Shown piece after piece: positions 8,053 through 16,662 of a stretch of 64,000 nt of DNA. This DNA comes from Hephaestia caeni (GTDB lineage Bacteria; Pseudomonadota; Alphaproteobacteria; Sphingomonadales; Sphingomonadaceae), in the NCBI RefSeq assembly GCF_003550065.1, contig NZ_QXDC01000002.1:1360260-1424259 (forward strand), written 5' to 3'. The notes beneath the pieces were generated by a model. That model was not told the DNA's origin and ran no database searches. It was given only the letters and a program-made list of their open reading frames with translations. How positions within the stretch are numbered: the stretch's first letter is position 1; the number at the start of each line of letters is the position of its first letter. Made by a program: the position numbers and the translations under genes.

Positions 8053-8811
8053 ATGCCGGTTCGCCAGACAAGCACCGGCCGGGAATGCGCGCGCGGGCGG
8101 TTTCGCACCGCCCGCGCGATGGCGCTCCTGCTCCTCATGAGCGCGGGCGCGATCAGTGCTTCTCCCGCCAAGACGCTGCCGCAAGCCGAAACGGACATGC
8201 TCCCCAACCCGCGCGATCCTTTTGTCGACGCGATTGACGAAGCGACGACACGGTTCGGCATCCCGGCGGCATTGATACGCGCGGTCATCCGCGTCGAAAG
8301 CGGCGGCGATCCGCGCGCAATCTCGTCGGCCGGTGCTATCGGGTTGATGCAGGTGATGCCGCCGACATGGAGAGCTCTGACGGCACGCTATGCACTCGGC
8401 CGCGATGCCTTCGACCCGCGCGCCAACATCCTCGCTGGCACCGCCTATCTGCGCGATTTGATCGACCGCTATGCGGACCTGCCGACTGCGCTCGCCGCGT
8501 ACAATGCGGGACCGGGCCGGGTCGATGCGTGGCGCACACGCGGGCGCGCATTGCCCACCGAAACCGTCGCCTACGTAGCGCGGATCACGCCAATGATCGG
8601 CACGTTGGGCGGCAATCCGATCGCTGCGATGTCGATCGCCGTCGCACCCTCATGGCGCGCAGCCGGACTGTTCCCACAGCGCAGTGCCGACGCCAATTCC
8701 GTATCCATGAACGCGCCATCATCGCGCGATATCGCCACGTCTGCCTCGCCATCACCCATCGCCTCGCCCGTCCGTCGCGACGGCCTGTTCGTCCCGCTTT
8801 CCGGCTCGTGA
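8053..8811 (+). CDS. lytic transglycosylase (VirB1-like)
   Basis: A 252-aa SLT-type muramidase. After a hydrophobic export signal (about residues 21-38, ALLLLMSAGAISAS) comes the catalytic segment AVIRVESGGDPRAISSAGAIGLMQVMP, with the catalytic Glu near residue 82, then AYLRDLIDRYADLPTALAAYNAGPGRV. Such enzymes open the peptidoglycan for the secretion channel. The C-terminal 80 residues are Ser/Pro-rich and low in complexity. It follows the DUF736 gene by 3 nt, in one operon with traF. Confidence 0.9.
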   Translation: MPVRQTSTGRECARGRFRTARAMALLLLMSAGAISASPAKTLPQAETDMLPNPRDPFVDAIDEATTRFGIPAALIRAVIRVESGGDPRAISSAGAIGLMQVMPPTWRALTARYALGRDAFDPRANILAGTAYLRDLIDRYADLPTALAAYNAGPGRVDAWRTRGRALPTETVAYVARITPMIGTLGGNPIAAMSIAVAPSWRAAGLFPQRSADANSVSMNAPSSRDIATSASPSPIASPVRRDGLFVPLSGS

Positions 8812-8920
8812 TCGTGATCTCGGCGAGCCATCATTTCCCCAAAAGCGTGCAGCCGGATCGACCGTTGTCGGGGCGTTTCGCGTGGGGAGAGGTATATGTC
8901 TGCTCAGTCGTCCCCAGCAT

Positions 8921-9089
8921 CCGGTGTGGAGCGGCTCGCCTCAAGGACGACGGGGCCCCACCATTTTTCTCGGCGATCAGGCGGCAGTTCGTCATCCGGA
9001 ACCGCGTCGACACGCCGAAAAAAATCGTGACCCCCATCGCCGCTGGCGCGGTCGCTTCGCAATCCTTGACCCGACCCGCTCCACACCGG
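8921..9089. repeat. 14-bp inverted repeat in leader before the 51-aa gene and relaxase
   Basis: CCGGTGTGGAGCGG at 8921-8934 is matched by its exact reverse complement CCGCTCCACACCGG at 9076-9089, in the 315-base gap without long genes (8812-9126). The arms are 141 bases apart. It may be an RNA leader stem, a protein site pair or part of an oriT. No gene is seen between the arms. Confidence 0.45.
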
Positions 9090-9126
9090 GCGGCATCGTC
9101 ACCTTTTCATTCAACAGGAGGCGACG

Positions 9127-9282
9127 ATGACGTTCTACGAACATATCAGCGAATTGCGGGCGGAACTTTCGGCGAGCACCAGCGCGAAGGAAATCCGGCA
9201 AATCCGGCGCGAACTCAACGCCGCGCTGACGAAGCTGGCGCGCGGCCAGGCGGGGTTCGATACGGCGTTCGGATCGGTCTGA
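9127..9282 (+). CDS. small ICE protein (51 aa)
   Basis: A short gene encoding MTFYEHISELRAELSA and ending AGFDTAFGSV. It has one of the strongest ribosome binding sites in the region, AGGAGG just before the ATG. The middle is a charged amphipathic helix (SAKEIRQIRRELNAALTKLARG). This is a common type of helical DNA- or protein-binding small protein next to relaxase genes. No family name can be given. The strong start signal and the codon pattern make it likely real. Confidence 0.6.
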   Translation: MTFYEHISELRAELSASTSAKEIRQIRRELNAALTKLARGQAGFDTAFGSV

Positions 9283-9646
9283 CGACCCAATCGATCAGCG
9301 GAGGCGGCACGCATCAAGTGTCGCTTCCGCCCCGTTCCGGCCAATGTCGTGATCGCCTGCGGGCTGGCGATCTTCTGCGTTGCGGTCGGCGGGCGGGCGG
9401 TCGCACATCGCGGCTTTCGCATCGACTTCGTTGGGAAGCGGTCAGAGGAGAATTTGGCGATAGGCAGGACAGGAAGGTCAGGGAGGCAGCACGGCGAGAT
9501 AAAAGGGGCGCCAGTCATTGGCGTCTATGTGGTTGTATAGATAAGGCAATTTTGTCGGGCACGCAGCTAGGCTGTCTGGCACCTTTTGGCGCAACGTCAG
9601 CATTTCCGCCATTTTTGCGTCTGGCACCCCGCGATCGGGGCCGCTT
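9283..9646. other. gap before relaxase; candidate oriT region
   Basis: This 364-base interval has no well-supported gene. Its second half is AT-richer than the surroundings, with the direct repeat GTCTGGCACC at 9574-9583 and 9619-9628, ending 19 bases before the relaxase ATG. Origins of transfer often lie directly upstream of the relaxase gene, so this is the best place to look for the nick site. No known nic sequence is recognised. Confidence 0.35.
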
Positions 9647-11392
9647 ATGAGCCGGAACGACGATGATTTCCGAGTTCGGCCCGGAAAGAGCAGGGACTCA
9701 GGCAGCGGCGGCGCACGCAAGGCCCAGAGCCTCGCAGCACAGGTCCGGCGGGCGGCGGCGAAGGCGGGCTACACGCGGCGAGGCCCGGTCACTGGCCGGG
9801 GCACCGGCCATCGCGGGCGCGGCCGCATCGCGCGGCTCCGCACGACCGGGCGGAACGCGAACCGGCGTGTCGTTATCAAGGCGCGCGTCGTCCGGCACCA
9901 GGGGATGCGGTTTCGCGCCGCCCCGCTTGCTCGTCACATCGCCTATCTGAAGCGCGATGGCGTCACGCGCGATGGGCGCGATGCCGATCTGTTCGATGCG
10001 CGGTCCGAGCATGCCGACGGCACTGCCTTCGCTGAACGATGCGACGACGACCGGCACCATTTCCGATTCATCGTCAGCCCCGAGGATGCCGGCGACATAG
10101 CCGACCTGCGCGCCTTCACTCGCGAGCTGATGCGCGACATGGCGGCCGATCTCGACACCGAACTCGACTGGGTTGCGGTCGATCACTGGAACACCGACAA
10201 TCCGCACATCCACGTTCTGGTTCGCGGCGTCGCTGACGACGGCAGCGATCTTGTCATCGATCGCGACTATATCCGCGAGGGGATGCGCGGTCGCGCCGAG
10301 GATCGCGTCACCGTCGAACTCGGCCCGCGCAGCGCCCGCGACATCCGCTCGGCACTGGAACGCGAGGTCGATGCCGAGCGCTGGACCAGCCTCGACCGGA
10401 CGATCCAGCGGCACATCGATGACGTCACCGGCACGATCGACCTGCGGCCGGCGGGCGGGGACGATCGCGAGATGCGCCGCCTCCTGCTCGGCCGCACCGC
10501 GACGCTCGAGCGGCTTGGCCTCGCGGAGAAATTGGGGCCGGCATTGTGGAACATCCGCCCGGACGCCGAACGGGTGCTGCGCGATCTCTCGATCCGTACC
10601 GACATCATCAAGACGATGCACCGCGCCATGTCCGGCCAGGGCCGGGCGCCCGACCCCGCGACCTTCGCGCTCCACGATGGCGCACCGACAGATCCGGTCA
10701 TCGGCCGGCTGGTCGAACGCCGCCTGCACGACGAGCTTCACGGCACTGCTTATGCGGTGATCGACGGCGCCGACGGTCGACTGCATCATCTCACCTTCAG
10801 CGATCTCGACATGACCGGCGATGCCCCGCCCGGCGCGATCGTCGAGCTTCGCTCCTGGCAGGATAGGAATGGCCGTGACCGGCAGTCGCTCTCGACCCGG
10901 TCCGATCTCCCGCTCGAGGCGCAAGTCGCCGCGCCCGGCGCCACCTGGCTCGACCGGCAGCTCATCGCGCGCGAGCCGGTGGCGACCGGCAATGGCTTCG
11001 GCATCGAGATCCGCGACGCGATGGACGCCCGCGCACGATATCTTGAAAGCGACGGGCTCGCGCAGCGGCGCGGACGCGGCTTCCTGTTCTCGCAGAATCT
11101 GATCGGCACGCTGCGCGGACGCGAGCTGGCCACCACGACTGACGCGATCGCCGCGCGCACCGGGCTTGCTCATCAGCCCTCGGCAGCCGGCGACTATGTG
11201 AGCGGCATCTACCGCGAACGGGTGACGCTCTCCTCGGGCCGGTTCGCGATGATCGACAATGGTCTGGGGTTCCAGCTCGTGCCGTGGCGACCCGCGCTCG
11301 ATCAGCATCTCGGCCAGCACATCACGGGCACGATGGGCCACAGCGGCAGCGTCGACTGGACGCTCGGCCGCGGTCGCGGACTCGGCGTGTGA
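9647..11392 (+). CDS. relaxase/mobilization nuclease, VirD2-like with DUF3363
   Basis: A 581-aa relaxase. The N-terminal 70 residues are Arg/Lys-rich. The HUH-type metal site is visible as HWNTDNPHIHVLVRG (residues about 180-194), preceded by HHFRFIVSPEDAGDI near residue 138. The C-terminal half matches the DUF3363 extension of alphaproteobacterial ICE relaxases. It would nick at oriT, stay bound to the 5' end and be led to the channel by TraG, whose gene starts 31 nt downstream. A long open frame on the opposite strand is a composition effect. Confidence 0.9.
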   Translation: MSRNDDDFRVRPGKSRDSGSGGARKAQSLAAQVRRAAAKAGYTRRGPVTGRGTGHRGRGRIARLRTTGRNANRRVVIKARVVRHQGMRFRAAPLARHIAYLKRDGVTRDGRDADLFDARSEHADGTAFAERCDDDRHHFRFIVSPEDAGDIADLRAFTRELMRDMAADLDTELDWVAVDHWNTDNPHIHVLVRGVADDGSDLVIDRDYIREGMRGRAEDRVTVELGPRSARDIRSALEREVDAERWTSLDRTIQRHIDDVTGTIDLRPAGGDDREMRRLLLGRTATLERLGLAEKLGPALWNIRPDAERVLRDLSIRTDIIKTMHRAMSGQGRAPDPATFALHDGAPTDPVIGRLVERRLHDELHGTAYAVIDGADGRLHHLTFSDLDMTGDAPPGAIVELRSWQDRNGRDRQSLSTRSDLPLEAQVAAPGATWLDRQLIAREPVATGNGFGIEIRDAMDARARYLESDGLAQRRGRGFLFSQNLIGTLRGRELATTTDAIAARTGLAHQPSAAGDYVSGIYRERVTLSSGRFAMIDNGLGFQLVPWRPALDQHLGQHITGTMGHSGSVDWTLGRGRGLGV

Positions 11393-11423
11393 TGCCATTC
11401 ATTTCCAACCTGGAGCAATTGCG

Positions 11424-13475
11424 ATGAACGCCACCAAGATTTTGTGGGGTCAGGTCATCACCGTGTTCACGATCGTGCTCGGCGCGATCTGGGGCGCGAC
11501 GCAATGGACCGCCCATGCGCTCGCCTATCAGTCCGAGCTCGGCGCACCGTGGTTCATGCTGGGCAACTGGCCGATCTATCCGCCGCCCGCCTTCTTCTGG
11601 TGGTGGTTCGGCTATGATGCCTACGCTCCGGAGATCTTCGTCACCGGGGCATTCATTGCGGCCTCCGGCGGGATCCTCGCCATCGTCATCGCGATCGCAA
11701 TGTCGGTGTGGCGGGCCCGCGAGGCGAAGAAGGCCGAAACCTATGGCTCGGCGCGCTGGGCGAGCGAACGGGAAGTGCGCAAGGCCGGGATGCTCGGCGA
11801 TCGCGGCGTGATCCTCGGACGGCTCGAACCGCATTATCTGCGGCATGACGGACCTGAGCATATCTTGTGCTTCGCCCCGACCCGATCGGGCAAAGGCGTC
11901 GGCCTCGTCGTGCCGACGCTGCTCACCTGGCCGGAAAGCTGCATCGTCCACGATATCAAGGGCGAGAACTGGCAGCTCACCGCTGGCTTCCGCTCGCGTC
12001 ATGGCCGCGTGCTGCTGTTCGACCCGACCAACCCGACATCGGCGGCGTACAATCCACTGCTCGAAATCCGCAAGGGCGAGTGGGAAGTGCGCGACGCGCA
12101 GAATGTCGCCGACGTGCTGGTCGATCCCGAAGGCAGCCTCGAGAAGCGCAACCACTGGGAGAAGACCAGCCACGCCTTGCTGGTCGGCTCGATCCTCCAC
12201 GTCCTCTATGCCGAAGCCGACAAGACGTTAGCCGGGGTCGCTTCCTTCCTGTCCGACCCGCGCCGGCCGATCGAGACGACCTTGCGCGCGATGATGACGA
12301 CGCCGCATCTCGGCGACGGCAAGGTCCATCCGGTCGTCGCTTCGGCCGCCCGCGAATTGCTCAACAAGTCGGACAACGAACGGTCGGGAGTGCTCTCCAC
12401 CGCCATGTCGTTCCTCGGCCTCTATCGTGATCCCGTCGTTGCCGCGGTCACCCGGCGCTGCGACTGGCGGATCGCCGATCTCGTCAATGGGCCACAGGCC
12501 GTGTCGCTCTATCTCGTCGTCCCGCCCTCCGACATCAGCCGGACCAAGCCGCTCATCCGCCTGATCCTCAACCAGATCGGTCGTCGATTGACCGAGGAAC
12601 TCAATCCCAAAGGCAATCGGCATCGCGTGCTGATGGTGCTCGACGAATTCGCCGCGCTCGGACGGCTCGACTTCTTCGAGGCGGCTCTCGCCTACATGGC
12701 TGGCTATGGCCTCAAGGCGATGCTGATCGCGCAGAGCCTAAACCAGGTCGACAAAGCCTATGGGCAGAACAACTCGATCCTCGACAATTGCCACGTCAGG
12801 GTGAGCTTCGCGACCAACGACGAACGCACCGCCAAGCGGCTCTCCGACGCGCTCGGGACCGCGACCGAGCTACGCGCGATGAAGAACTATGCCGGAAATC
12901 GGCTCAGTCCATGGCTCGGTCATCTCATGGTGTCGCGGACCGAGACGTCACGTCCATTGCTCACCCCGGGCGAGGTGATGCAGCTCCCGCCGAACGACGA
13001 GATTGTCATGGTGTCGGGCCTCGCGCCAATCCGTGGCACCAAGGCGCGCTATTATGTCGATCCGCAGTTCCGGGCGCGCATCCTCCCGCCGCCCAAAGCC
13101 CCGGCAACCCCCACGGCACATCTACCCAGCGATGATTGGACCACGCTCGACCCGGTGTTGGCGCCACCCCCGCCAGCGCCTGAAGCGGCACCGCCGCAGC
13201 AGGCAGATGCAGCGCAAGCTGCCGATCACGGCGATACCAACGAAGCCACCACGGAAACCGCGACCGACAACGCCAATGGCGGGATCCGGCAGGATCCGGC
13301 GCTCGAACGCCATGAGGATATCGCACCGCCCGCGAAGGCGCCCGAAGGCGAATTCGACTTCGATGCGCCGCACCCCGACGAGGACGCGAACCAGCTTCGC
13401 CGCGCGGCCGACCGGGCGATGTCCGGCAATGCCCGGCGCGCGTCGCTCGATCCGGATGATGGCATCGAGTTATGA
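11424..13475 (+). CDS. traG: conjugal transfer coupling protein TraG (VirD4-like)
   Basis: A 683-aa T4SS coupling ATPase. Two N-terminal membrane segments (about 7-30 and 70-95) flank a short periplasmic loop. Walker A is APTRSGKGVG near residue 151 and Walker B is VLMVLDEFAALG near residue 402. The last 130 residues are Pro/Ala- and acid-rich, a likely flexible tail. It recruits the relaxase-DNA complex and feeds it to the Trb channel. GGAG precedes the ATG at 11424. The stop overlaps the CopG-like start (ATGA). Confidence 0.93.
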   Translation: MNATKILWGQVITVFTIVLGAIWGATQWTAHALAYQSELGAPWFMLGNWPIYPPPAFFWWWFGYDAYAPEIFVTGAFIAASGGILAIVIAIAMSVWRAREAKKAETYGSARWASEREVRKAGMLGDRGVILGRLEPHYLRHDGPEHILCFAPTRSGKGVGLVVPTLLTWPESCIVHDIKGENWQLTAGFRSRHGRVLLFDPTNPTSAAYNPLLEIRKGEWEVRDAQNVADVLVDPEGSLEKRNHWEKTSHALLVGSILHVLYAEADKTLAGVASFLSDPRRPIETTLRAMMTTPHLGDGKVHPVVASAARELLNKSDNERSGVLSTAMSFLGLYRDPVVAAVTRRCDWRIADLVNGPQAVSLYLVVPPSDISRTKPLIRLILNQIGRRLTEELNPKGNRHRVLMVLDEFAALGRLDFFEAALAYMAGYGLKAMLIAQSLNQVDKAYGQNNSILDNCHVRVSFATNDERTAKRLSDALGTATELRAMKNYAGNRLSPWLGHLMVSRTETSRPLLTPGEVMQLPPNDEIVMVSGLAPIRGTKARYYVDPQFRARILPPPKAPATPTAHLPSDDWTTLDPVLAPPPPAPEAAPPQQADAAQAADHGDTNEATTETATDNANGGIRQDPALERHEDIAPPAKAPEGEFDFDAPHPDEDANQLRRAADRAMSGNARRASLDPDDGIEL

Positions 13476-13897
13476 GGAGCCCGCGCATCAAATACACGAT
13501 CCGGCTGCCCGCCGATCTCACTCGCCGGCTCGCCGACCATGCCCGCGCGCGGCGTGCCTCGCAGACGGCGGTGGTCGAGGCGGCACTGGAATCATTCCTG
13601 TCGCCCGACGGCGCCGAGCGGCTCGAGGCCGCGCTCGCCCGGCGCCTCGACCACCTTTCGCGTCAGCTCGATCGCGCAGCGTGGAATCTCGACCTTTCGA
13701 ACGAGACGCTCGCCTTGTTCATCCGCTTCTGGCTAACCAGCACGGCGCCCTTGCCGGACACGGCGATGAAAGCGGCGCAGGCAATGGGGAAGGAACGCTG
13801 GCAGCGTTTCGTTGAATCGCTCAGCCGCCGCATGGAGTCCGGCCCGCGGCTCAAGGCTGAAATCACCGAAGACGTACCGGGCGCCGGCGAACGATGA
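13472..13897 (+). CDS. ribbon-helix-helix (CopG-like) protein
   Basis: A 141-aa protein with an N-terminal ribbon-helix-helix: KYTIRLPADLTRRLADHARARRASQTAVVEAALESFL (residues 6-42). The rest is helical and contains AWNLDLSNETLALFIRFWLTS. CopG-like genes normally lie between traG and trbB in these ICEs and probably regulate transfer or aid relaxosome assembly. It overlaps traG by four bases. Here it is separated from trbB by a 1.15-kb insert on the other strand. Confidence 0.82.
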   Translation: MRSPRIKYTIRLPADLTRRLADHARARRASQTAVVEAALESFLSPDGAERLEAALARRLDHLSRQLDRAAWNLDLSNETLALFIRFWLTSTAPLPDTAMKAAQAMGKERWQRFVESLSRRMESGPRLKAEITEDVPGAGER

Positions 13898-13986
13898 GCT
13901 GGGTCGGCGCTCGATAACCAGGGTCGACGCGCGACCGTCCGACGGTGTGAATCCACAGCGTCGATGCTCTGGTGTCGCGCGTTCGA

Positions 13987-14601
13987 CTAACGATGTTCGG
14001 CGCGCACCCAGGCCTGGGTGAGACGCTCGAAATCAGGGAAGCGCAGGTCGGCCGGATCGAGTCCGGCGGTTGCCGACAGATCCGGCAAGGCGACGACGAA
14101 GCGGTCGTAGCTGTCGAGTAATTCGACGGTCGGCGGGATCGTCTTTCGACGCGAGACGGCGAGGAGAAAGTCCCGGACGTGCTGAACCGTCCTGCGGGGA
14201 TCGCCGCCATGCGCCTTGATGTCCATGCCGGCGAGGTCCGAGATGAACATCTGAAAGCGATATTGGGCGGTATCCAGGATCATACAGCGCTTCTGCGCTT
14301 GATCATCATCGCCGAACCGCTTGGCGCCGAGGAAGATGCCGAGTTCGAGCGGCATATTGAAACGCGGCAATTGATTGGCCGGGTCTAGTTCAGTGCGGGA
14401 GAGATCATGGATGCTGTAGCGGCTCTCGGCGATGATCCGGTACAGCTTGTCGATCCGCGTCTCTGCGGCGTCGTCCATTTCGCGAGCGCAGCGGGCGCGG
14501 AAGCCGCAGGAAAGGACCGCGAACACCAGCGCCTGGAAACTTGCCGCGAAGGCGTCGTCGAACGGACAATTGATAAAGACGTCGCGCGCAGACGATGCCA
14601 C
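13987..14601 (-). CDS. Rossmann/TIR-like protein of unknown function
   Basis: A 204-aa protein starting with GTG. The N-terminus DVFINCPFDDAFAASF, then VLSCGFRARCA, RIDKLYRIIAESRYSIHDLSR and LPRFNMPLELGIFLGAKRFG look like a TIR/nucleoside-hydrolase-like Rossmann fold in which a strand-loop binds a nucleotide and an acidic residue (the Glu in MPLELG) could be catalytic. I know this pattern from many uncharacterised bacterial proteins near defence genes, and I infer a defence or toxin-type role without proof. It lies six bases behind the 58-aa gene, on the strand opposite to tra/trb. Confidence 0.6.
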   Translation of the reverse strand: MASSARDVFINCPFDDAFAASFQALVFAVLSCGFRARCAREMDDAAETRIDKLYRIIAESRYSIHDLSRTELDPANQLPRFNMPLELGIFLGAKRFGDDDQAQKRCMILDTAQYRFQMFISDLAGMDIKAHGGDPRRTVQHVRDFLLAVSRRKTIPPTVELLDSYDRFVVALPDLSATAGLDPADLRFPDFERLTQAWVRAEHR

Positions 14602-14607
14602 GCGATG

Positions 14608-14784
14608 TTACCGTGCGTGCGAGTCGAGATAGTCTTTCACGGCCTTGTCGGCCTGCGCACTGGTAATCTTCGCTCGCTTGGTCACCGGCTTCAACGATGC
14701 AACCGAGAGAAACCGCCCGCTCGACGTTGAGCGGCGCGACTTGGCGCTGCCGGATTTGATTGCGCGGTGAGCGGTCGTTGCCAT
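14608..14784 (-). CDS. small basic protein (58 aa) paired with the TIR-like gene
   Basis: The product begins MATTAHRAIKSGSAKSRRS and ends AVKDYLDSHAR. It is rich in Lys/Arg/Ser, with a C-terminal amphipathic helix (TKRAKITSAQADKAVKDYL). The gene is six bases upstream of the Rossmann-like gene in the same direction, so the two form a small operon. Such a layout fits an antitoxin or regulator with an effector, but no known family is recognised. Its own promoter would lie in the gap up to trbB. Confidence 0.5.
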   Translation of the reverse strand: MATTAHRAIKSGSAKSRRSTSSGRFLSVASLKPVTKRAKITSAQADKAVKDYLDSHAR

Positions 14785-15051
14785 GCCGGTTAAATAGCGT
14801 GCCTTGCCCCCGTTCGCAATGCGGACCCGCGCGATTGGTGCTCGCCTCCCTCGCCCACGATTCGTGCTGATTCGGTCGGCCTTCGCCGATCGAGGGGCAT
14901 CACCGGGTAAGCGTGATCTACGCTATTTTCTGTCTTTCTTCGCCAGCCTTTGACCGCGCCAATGCACTGTTGAAATCCGCCGATTCCTGCGTCTCTTAAT
15001 CGTCCCCGCAACGCCGGCCGCCGCTTGCCGGCACCGAACTCGGGGACCAAG

Positions 15052-16026
15052 ATGCTCGCACAACCCATTCGATCCGAAGCCAGCGCGCGCGGTGCGCGAA
15101 TGCTGCGAACGGCGATGGGCGCGTCGATCGCCGAATGGCTCGCCGACCCGGCTGTTATCGAAGTGATGCTTAATCCCGATGGCCGCCTGTGGGTCGATCG
15201 GCTGGGCGAGGGAATCAGCGATACCGGAAGGTCCATGTCACCGGCCGATGGCGAACGCATCGTCCGGCTGGTCGCGCACCATGTTGGCGCCGAGGTTCAT
15301 GCGCGGAGCCCACGCGTGTCCGCGGAGCTGCCCGAAACCGGCGAGCGGTTCGAAGGCCTGATTCCGCCGGTCGTGACGGCTCCCACGTTCGCGATCCGCA
15401 AGCCCGCTGTCGCTGTCTTCTCGCTCGAGGACTATGTCGATGCAGCGATCATGTCGCGGTCGCATGCGACGATCCTGCGCGACGCGGTCGCCGAGCGGCG
15501 GAACATCCTCGTCGCTGGCGGGACCGGGACCGGCAAGACGACGCTGACCAACGCGCTCCTCGCCGAAATCGCGCGGACCAACGATCGCGTCGTCCTGATC
15601 GAGGATACCCGCGAGCTGCAATGCGCCGCGCCGAACCTCGTCGCCATGCGGACCAAGGATGGCGTCGCATCGCTCTCTGACCTCGTAAGATCCTCGCTGC
15701 GGCTTCGCCCCGACCGTATTCCGATCGGTGAGGTGCGCGGCGCCGAGGCGCTCGACCTGCTGAAGGCGTGGGGCACCGGCCATCCGGGCGGCGTCGGCAC
15801 GATCCATGCCGGGACCGCGATCGGCGCGCTGCGGCGCATGGAGCAGCTCATCCAGGAAGCGGTCGTGACCGTGCCCCGCGCGCTGCTCGCCGAAACGATC
15901 GACCTGATCGCGGTGCTGGTCCGCGTCGGCGCCGGACGCCGGCTTGCCGAGCTGGCCCGCGTCGAGGGGCTCGACCTCGCCACCGGCGACTACCGCCTCA
16001 CTCCTTTTCCCCAACCGGAGATCTGA
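15052..16026 (+). CDS. trbB: conjugal transfer ATPase TrbB (VirB11-like)
   Basis: A 324-aa hexameric secretion ATPase. Walker A is GGTGTGKTT near residue 156, the Asp box is [12 protein letters not shown], Walker B is [17 protein letters not shown], and the His box is [12 protein letters not shown]. It powers assembly of the T4SS and pilus at the inner face of the membrane. The ATG at 15052 with GGGGA upstream is preferred to a TTG 27 bases earlier. It heads the trb operon, and trbC follows after one base. Confidence 0.93.
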   Translation: MLAQPIRSEASARGARMLRTAMGASIAEWLADPAVIEVMLNPDGRLWVDRLGEGISDTGRSMSPADGERIVRLVAHHVGAEVHARSPRVSAELPETGERFEGLIPPVVTAPTFAIRKPAVAVFSLEDYVDAAIMSRSHATILRDAVAERRNILVAGGTGTGKTTLTNALLAEIARTNDRVVLIEDTRELQCAAPNLVAMRTKDGVASLSDLVRSSLRLRPDRIPIGEVRGAEALDLLKAWGTGHPGGVGTIHAGTAIGALRRMEQLIQEAVVTVPRALLAETIDLIAVLVRVGAGRRLAELARVEGLDLATGDYRLTPFPQPEI

Positions 16027-16027
16027 C

Positions 16028-16393
16028 ATGAAGGACATCAAAGCCCGGCTCCATGCCGGCATCATGCTCGATTCGCTCTGCCATGCCCGGACCAAAGCGA
16101 GCGGCGCGCTGCTGCTCCTCACCACGGCGGTCATGGCCAGCCCCGCGCACGCTTCCGGATCGTCGATGCCGTGGGAAGCGCCCCTTCAAAGCATCCTGGA
16201 GTCGATCGAAGGCCCTGTCGCCAAGATCGTCGCGGTGATCATCATCATCGTGACCGGCCTCAGCCTCGCATTCGGCGATACGTCGGGCGGCTTCCGCCGT
16301 CTGATCCAGATCGTGTTCGGTCTGTCGATCGCTTTCGCCGCGTCGAGCTTCTTTCTCAGCTTTTTCTCGTTCGGTGGCGGGGCGCTGGTCTGA
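16028..16393 (+). CDS. trbC: TrbC/VirB2 family pilin
   Basis: A 121-aa pilin precursor. It has a long signal sequence (ending near ASPAHASG, residue 43) and two membrane helices: VAKIVAVIIIIVTGLSLAFG and the C-terminal IQIVFGLSIAFAASSFFLSFFSF. In RP4-type systems TrbC is trimmed and cyclised by TraF, whose gene is at 7079. It overlaps the trbD start (TGATG). Length and order trbB-C-D-E fit the family. Confidence 0.88.
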   Translation: MKDIKARLHAGIMLDSLCHARTKASGALLLLTTAVMASPAHASGSSMPWEAPLQSILESIEGPVAKIVAVIIIIVTGLSLAFGDTSGGFRRLIQIVFGLSIAFAASSFFLSFFSFGGGALV

Positions 16394-16662
16394 TGACCGG
16401 TGACGAGGCCGTTCCCGGCTATTTCGCGCCGGTCCATCGTGCCCTCAGCGAGCCGATCCTGCTGGGGGGCGCGCCGCGCGCGCTGGCGATCGTCAACGGG
16501 ACGCTCGCCGGCGCGATCGGCCTCGGCCTGCGCTTGTGGATCGCCGGCATCGTGATCTGGGCGATCGGCCATGCCTTGTCGGTCTGGGCCGCGCGGCGCG
16601 ATCCGCAGTTCGTCGACGTCGCCCGCCGTCACCTCCGCTATCCGACCTGGATGCGGCCATGA
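16393..16662 (+). CDS. trbD: TrbD/VirB3 family protein
   Basis: An 89-aa inner-membrane protein. It has the VirB3/TrbD start GYFAPVHRALSEPILLGGAPRALAI and one or two membrane helices (about residues 32-62), followed by the motif DPQFVDVARRHLRYP. It works with TrbE at the base of the secretion channel. The start overlaps the trbC stop and its stop overlaps the trbE start, so the three are translationally coupled. Confidence 0.9.
   Translation: MTGDEAVPGYFAPVHRALSEPILLGGAPRALAIVNGTLAGAIGLGLRLWIAGIVIWAIGHALSVWAARRDPQFVDVARRHLRYPTWMRP

Noticed and set aside
9349..9540. Open frame of 63 codons with a hydrophobic start in the gap before the relaxase
   Set aside because: No ribosome binding site, a Gly/Arg-rich low-information second half and no recognisable family; the gap is better read as a candidate oriT region.
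9698..11398. Long open frame on the minus strand opposite the relaxase
   Set aside because: It mirrors the relaxase gene in a GC-rich codon pattern and has no protein motifs; the relaxase has the HUH site and proper neighbours.
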